Positions 32,106-35,564 of a stretch of DNA of 35,564 nt are shown piece after piece. A program made the position numbers and the translations under genes. Origin of the DNA: Bacilli bacterium (GTDB lineage: Bacteria > Bacillota_I > Bacilli_A > RF39 > UBA660). Below the pieces are notes generated by a model, which was given only the letters and a program-made list of their open reading frames with translations, had not been told where the DNA came from and did no database searches. The DNA lies in contig JAFVEF010000050.1 in assembly GCA_017478105.1 (NCBI GenBank), forward strand, positions 1 through 35,564, given 5' to 3'. How positions within the stretch are numbered: position 1 is the stretch's first letter; every line of letters starts with the position of its first letter.

Positions 32106-35100
32106 ATGAAAAAAGAAAAATTTAAAAACATTTCTAAAAACAAAAAAGTAGGAATAATATCTTCATTATTATTGATATTTATTACTACAATATTCGCGTT
32201 TGACTTTATGGGGGTAAAAAGCTTAGTTACCAGTAAGTTAGGCTTTTTTGCATCTGGAGATGTTCCAGCCCATACAAAAGGTCTTACAGAAAATGGTGAT
32301 GGTACATATAAGCTATCACTAGACGTAACAGGAGATGCTGAAAAGAAACAGCAAAAAGTTAACGTCATAGTTATCGTTGATAGATCAGGAAGTATGGATG
32401 ATGACAGTGGAACATCAACTGTAACCTATACACCATCAAACGATAATGGAAATCCAAGATATGGTCTAATTGATGGCCAATATGTCCTATTAACAAGATC
32501 TGGATATTATGGTAATAGAACTTATTGGTATAACGGAGAACAATATACTGGGCAACGTTATATTAGAACAGAAGCAGGCCAAAATAGAATGGAGGCAACA
32601 AGAACAGCAGTAAATAACCTAGCTGAATCGCTTCTATCAAATAACGGAAAAGATGGAAATCCAAATGATACTGTTGAAATGGCACTTGTGTCATTTGCAA
32701 CAAGTGCAAGAACTGATGTTGCTAAAACTACATCATATTCTACATTCAGTGGAGCAGTAAACGGATTAAATCCAAATGGTGGTACAAACTGGGAAGCTGC
32801 CTTACAACAAGCAAATGGTATCAGTTTTGGAGACGAAGATCCAACATATGTGATATTTTTCTCAGACGGAGCTCCAACTTTCCATTCATCAAATGGTGGA
32901 TATGGTAACTATAATAGAGACTATGGAGTATATGGTTCTGGATATGAAGAAGAACCAAATATGGGACGCAGTTATGATCAAGCAAAAGATGATGCTGCAA
33001 CACTAGCAACAAAAGTTGGAAAAGATAGATTCTATACAATATTTGCCTATGGTGCTAATTATGGTGCAACTTATATGAGCAACTTAACAACAGCTGCTGG
33101 TGCACCATCAACAAATAATTATTCAGCATCAAACTCAGCTGCCTTACAACAAGCATTTGCTGAAATATTAGAAAAAATCGAAATGTCAGGTATCGGTAGT
33201 GTAAAAATCGAAGATGGAACTACTGAAGCTGTAAAAATTGAAACTACAGATGAAAATGGTTTACTTGTAGTAGACAGTAATTCATTTAAGTATTCAGTAA
33301 CTTTACCAATAGATGAAAATGGAAAAGTTAAAATAAGAGGACAAGAAGCTACCTTATCAGGAAATACTTTAACTTGGGGAGATAAATCAGTTACTGGAAC
33401 TGTTGAAGGAAGTAACTTTATCTATGACTGGACAGATAAAAACGATTTAACAGGTATTGCTCCACCACCAGCAGAAGATCAAAATGGTAAAGTTGTTTGG
33501 GATTTAACAGATGCTGGAGTATTAATTAACGAAGCAACTTATAGAGTTACATTTGATGCTTGGCCAAGTCAAGAAACATATGACTTAATTGCAGATTTAA
33601 AAAATGGCACTAAGAAGTATTCTGACTTACCACAAAATGTAAAAGACTATTTAGGTGAAGACTATAAATTAAAAACAAATACAACAGCTACTTTATCATA
33701 TAATGATACAAGAAATACTGATGGAACACAAACAAGTGAATATAAAAACCCAAATCCAGTTGCAACTAATTCATCAACTATTTCTATCAAAAAGGAATGG
33801 GAAAATGAACTTGATAGTAGAAAAGATAGACCAGTTACTGTTTCCCTTAATAGAGATGGATCAAACTTTATAACAATTAATTTAGATGGTGAAAAAGATG
33901 ATGAATGGGAAAGTGCACCATGGGAAGCAACAAATATTACTATTGCTACTGGTTTAGCAAGATTATCAGATGATGGAAAATTACAAATTTTAGACAATGG
34001 ACATGATTATAGATTTTCAGAATTAGGTTCTGAAGCATATAACTGGGAACTAGAAACTGAAACAGTTCACCCAATGTTAATAAATGGAAGTCTAAAAAAA
34101 CTAATCCTTGTTGAAAATACAAGTGAAGTACCTGCGGGTATGGGTGATAAAGACTATTATGATGGATATTATAAATTAGCAAACGGTAAAGTTTATAAAG
34201 ATGCCGGAACTAGCCCATCTATAAAAGCAAAAAATCACCGTAGAAGTAACCTTAATATTAAAAAAGTTGTAAATGGAGAAAATGCTAATCCAAATGACAC
34301 ATTTGAATTTACAATCAATGTAACTCAAAAAGATGAAAAAGGACAAGCACTTCCAAGTACAGATACAGAAAATTATAATGATTATCTATGGTTCTCTGTA
34401 TATGGTAAAGATGGAAATACAAGATTAACTCCAACACCAAATGATTGGACAGAATATAAAGATCCAAAAACAGGTGAATATTATTACCATGCACTTAATG
34501 GAACAGATTTAGTAGTTAAATTAAAAGATGGAGACAACTTGCGTTTCACAAACTTAGTATCTAATACAGACTTTAGTGTAGTTGAAGGAAATACAACTAA
34601 TTATTCATTAGAAAGTATTACAACTCCAGAAGGATTTACTGGAAAAAAAGACAGTAAAACTATTACTGAAAGTTCTAAGACTATCACAGGTCATATAGGA
34701 GAAAATAATACTTCTTATCAAATCGAATATAAGAACAAAAATGATGTTCCTGAGACTGTAAATGTTCCAGTAGAAAAAATTTGGGACGATGTTGAAGATG
34801 GAGTAAGACCAGAAAGTGTAGAAGTACAATTACTAGCAGGTGGAGAAGCATACGGAGACCCTGTAGTAATTAAAGTAGACGAAAACGGATGGAAATATAC
34901 ATTTGAAGGTCTACCTAAATATGTAAATGGTGAAGAAGTATCTTACACAGTAAAAGAAAATACAGATAAAGACAACATCAAAGATCACTATGATACTAAA
35001 ATTACTGGAAGTATGTCTGAAGGATATAAAATTACAAATACAAGAAAAGATACAGATAAAACAGTAAATGTAAAAGTAGAAAAAGTATGGGACGATATTG

Positions 35101-35564
35101 AAGATGGTGTACAACCAAAATCAGTAACTGTAACATTATTAGCTAATGGTGAAAAGGCAACAGTGTCAGATGCTGAAGTAACTCTTCAAGCAGATGCACA
35201 AGGAAACTGGGCATATGAATGGAAAGAATTAGCTAAGTATATTGAAGGTCAAGAAGTAACATATACAGTAAGTGAAAATACAGATAAAGATAACATCAAA
35301 GATCACTATGATACTGAAATTACTGGAAGTATGACTGAAGGATATACAATCACAAATACAAGAAAAAATACAGATAAAACAGTAAATGTAAAAGTAGAAA
35401 AAGTATGGAACGATATTGAAGATGGTGTACAACCAAAATCAGTAACTGTAACATTATTAGCTAATGGTGAAAAGGCGAATGTAGAAGATGCTGAAGTAAC
35501 TCTTCAAGCAGATGCACAAGGAAACTGGGCATATGAATGGAAAGAATTAGCTAAGTATATTGAA
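32106..35564 (+). CDS. von Willebrand A / Cna_B repeat adhesin, runs off the window (partial)
   Basis: 1153 codons, open to the last base, so the C-terminus is missing. N-terminal hydrophobic signal (about 17-35). The vWA domain (about 85-360) has a full metal-ion adhesion site: DRSGSM (Asp92, Ser94, Ser96), Thr227 in GGTNWEAA, and Asp254 in FFSDGAPT. A long beta-rich stalk follows, then Cna_B modules with KIWDD/KVWDD starts and YTVKEN/YTVSEN ends (Lys and Glu for isopeptide bonds), repeating from 34758, 35064 and 35382. This is the plan of pilus-tip or surface adhesins of Gram-positives. A sortase motif is expected beyond the window. Start fixed by GGGGGAG before ATG 32106. Confidence 0.88.
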   Translation, partial: MKKEKFKNISKNKKVGIISSLLLIFITTIFAFDFMGVKSLVTSKLGFFASGDVPAHTKGLTENGDGTYKLSLDVTGDAEKKQQKVNVIVIVDRSGSMDDDSGTSTVTYTPSNDNGNPRYGLIDGQYVLLTRSGYYGNRTYWYNGEQYTGQRYIRTEAGQNRMEATRTAVNNLAESLLSNNGKDGNPNDTVEMALVSFATSARTDVAKTTSYSTFSGAVNGLNPNGGTNWEAALQQANGISFGDEDPTYVIFFSDGAPTFHSSNGGYGNYNRDYGVYGSGYEEEPNMGRSYDQAKDDAATLATKVGKDRFYTIFAYGANYGATYMSNLTTAAGAPSTNNYSASNSAALQQAFAEILEKIEMSGIGSVKIEDGTTEAVKIETTDENGLLVVDSNSFKYSVTLPIDENGKVKIRGQEATLSGNTLTWGDKSVTGTVEGSNFIYDWTDKNDLTGIAPPPAEDQNGKVVWDLTDAGVLINEATYRVTFDAWPSQETYDLIADLKNGTKKYSDLPQNVKDYLGEDYKLKTNTTATLSYNDTRNTDGTQTSEYKNPNPVATNSSTISIKKEWENELDSRKDRPVTVSLNRDGSNFITINLDGEKDDEWESAPWEATNITIATGLARLSDDGKLQILDNGHDYRFSELGSEAYNWELETETVHPMLINGSLKKLILVENTSEVPAGMGDKDYYDGYYKLANGKVYKDAGTSPSIKAKNHRRSNLNIKKVVNGENANPNDTFEFTINVTQKDEKGQALPSTDTENYNDYLWFSVYGKDGNTRLTPTPNDWTEYKDPKTGEYYYHALNGTDLVVKLKDGDNLRFTNLVSNTDFSVVEGNTTNYSLESITTPEGFTGKKDSKTITESSKTITGHIGENNTSYQIEYKNKNDVPETVNVPVEKIWDDVEDGVRPESVEVQLLAGGEAYGDPVVIKVDENGWKYTFEGLPKYVNGEEVSYTVKENTDKDNIKDHYDTKITGSMSEGYKITNTRKDTDKTVNVKVEKVWDDIEDGVQPKSVTVTLLANGEKATVSDAEVTLQADAQGNWAYEWKELAKYIEGQEVTYTVSENTDKDNIKDHYDTEITGSMTEGYTITNTRKNTDKTVNVKVEKVWNDIEDGVQPKSVTVTLLANGEKANVEDAEVTLQADAQGNWAYEWKELAKYIE
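34758..35564 (+). repeat. Tandem Cna_B coding repeats
   Basis: Three copies start at 34758, 35064 and 35382 (periods 306 and 318 bp). Over the 183 bp present, the second and third differ at only about 7 positions, clustered where the text reads KATVSDAEV versus KANVEDAEV. The first copy is much more diverged. The near identity implies recent duplication or gene conversion. Confidence 0.85.

Noticed and set aside
32075-34829. Several minus-strand ORFs across the adhesin region
   Set aside because: The forward frame from 32106 is continuously open and gives a coherent vWA/Cna_B protein; the reverse ORFs have no motifs or ribosome sites.
34911-35432. Two similar minus-strand ORFs about 320 bp apart
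   Set aside because: They are shadows of the Cna_B repeats of the adhesin. Their likeness only mirrors the forward repeats.

Overview
The window is a low-GC (roughly 28 percent by eye), walled, Gram-positive-type genome segment. It carries sortase-type surface proteins, lipoproteins with lipoboxes, an LtaS-type lipoteichoic acid enzyme, MurD and MurI, an RNase J paralogue, PrsW and CsoR. TGA acts as a stop (potC ends in TGA inside its overlap with potD) and Trp is TGG, so the code is the standard bacterial one. An uncultured or gut-type Bacilli lineage (Erysipelotrichales/RF39-like) fits best; this placement is inference. Gene starts share a style: a TATAAT-like -10, about 10-15 nt, an AGGTGAT-type ribosome site, 3-5 nt, then the start codon, giving very short leaders.

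Layout. 1-245: inverted repeats and the promoter of an RNase J2-type gene (246-1898). 1915-1991: tRNA-Arg(CCT). Its 3' 42 bases recur as a broken copy at 5981-6022, so the 4.03 kb between them looks like an integrated element. The element holds a 1065-aa helical protein with a HEPN-like N-terminus, a small coupled gene, a chain of RNA hairpins ending in a terminator, and a decayed reading frame resembling a serine recombinase. 6151-7932 (minus): surface protein with SpaA and thioester-type domains. Divergent from it, with overlapping -35 boxes, 8047-9681 encodes an undescribed protein with two RX4H (HEPN RNase) motifs. 9731-11913: a leader peptide plus hairpin, then two tandem metallophosphoesterase paralogues, one with its metal ligands lost and one intact.

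11980-19337 is a polyamine/agmatine island: PotABCD importer, putrescine carbamoyltransferase, agmatine/putrescine exchanger and agmatine deiminase. Together they import agmatine, convert it to putrescine and carbamoyl phosphate, and export putrescine; the carbamate kinase that would harvest ATP is not in the window. 19406-20527 is an anchored surface protein whose last 150 bases are strikingly GC-rich, a possible hypervariable cassette. 20704-24938: a hypothetical gene, then an LtaS-like enzyme, an anchored protein and a patatin-like lipase. 24993-28005: a HEXXH protein, murD and murI. 28059-28135: tRNA-Met. 28221-30514: PrsW-like protease, an XRE regulator with membrane helices, and a MmcQ/YjbR protein with an EVE-like C-terminus. 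30598-31051: CsoR copper sensor followed by a 50-aa, 14-cysteine metallothionein-like protein. 31147: lipoprotein. 31785-31859: tRNA-Gln(CTG). 32106 to the end: a von Willebrand A / Cna_B repeat adhesin that runs off the window.

The strongest leads are the dual-HEPN protein, the tRNA-integrated element with its large HEPN-like protein, the GC-rich candidate variable region, the CsoR-metallothionein pair and the active/inactive phosphoesterase pair.
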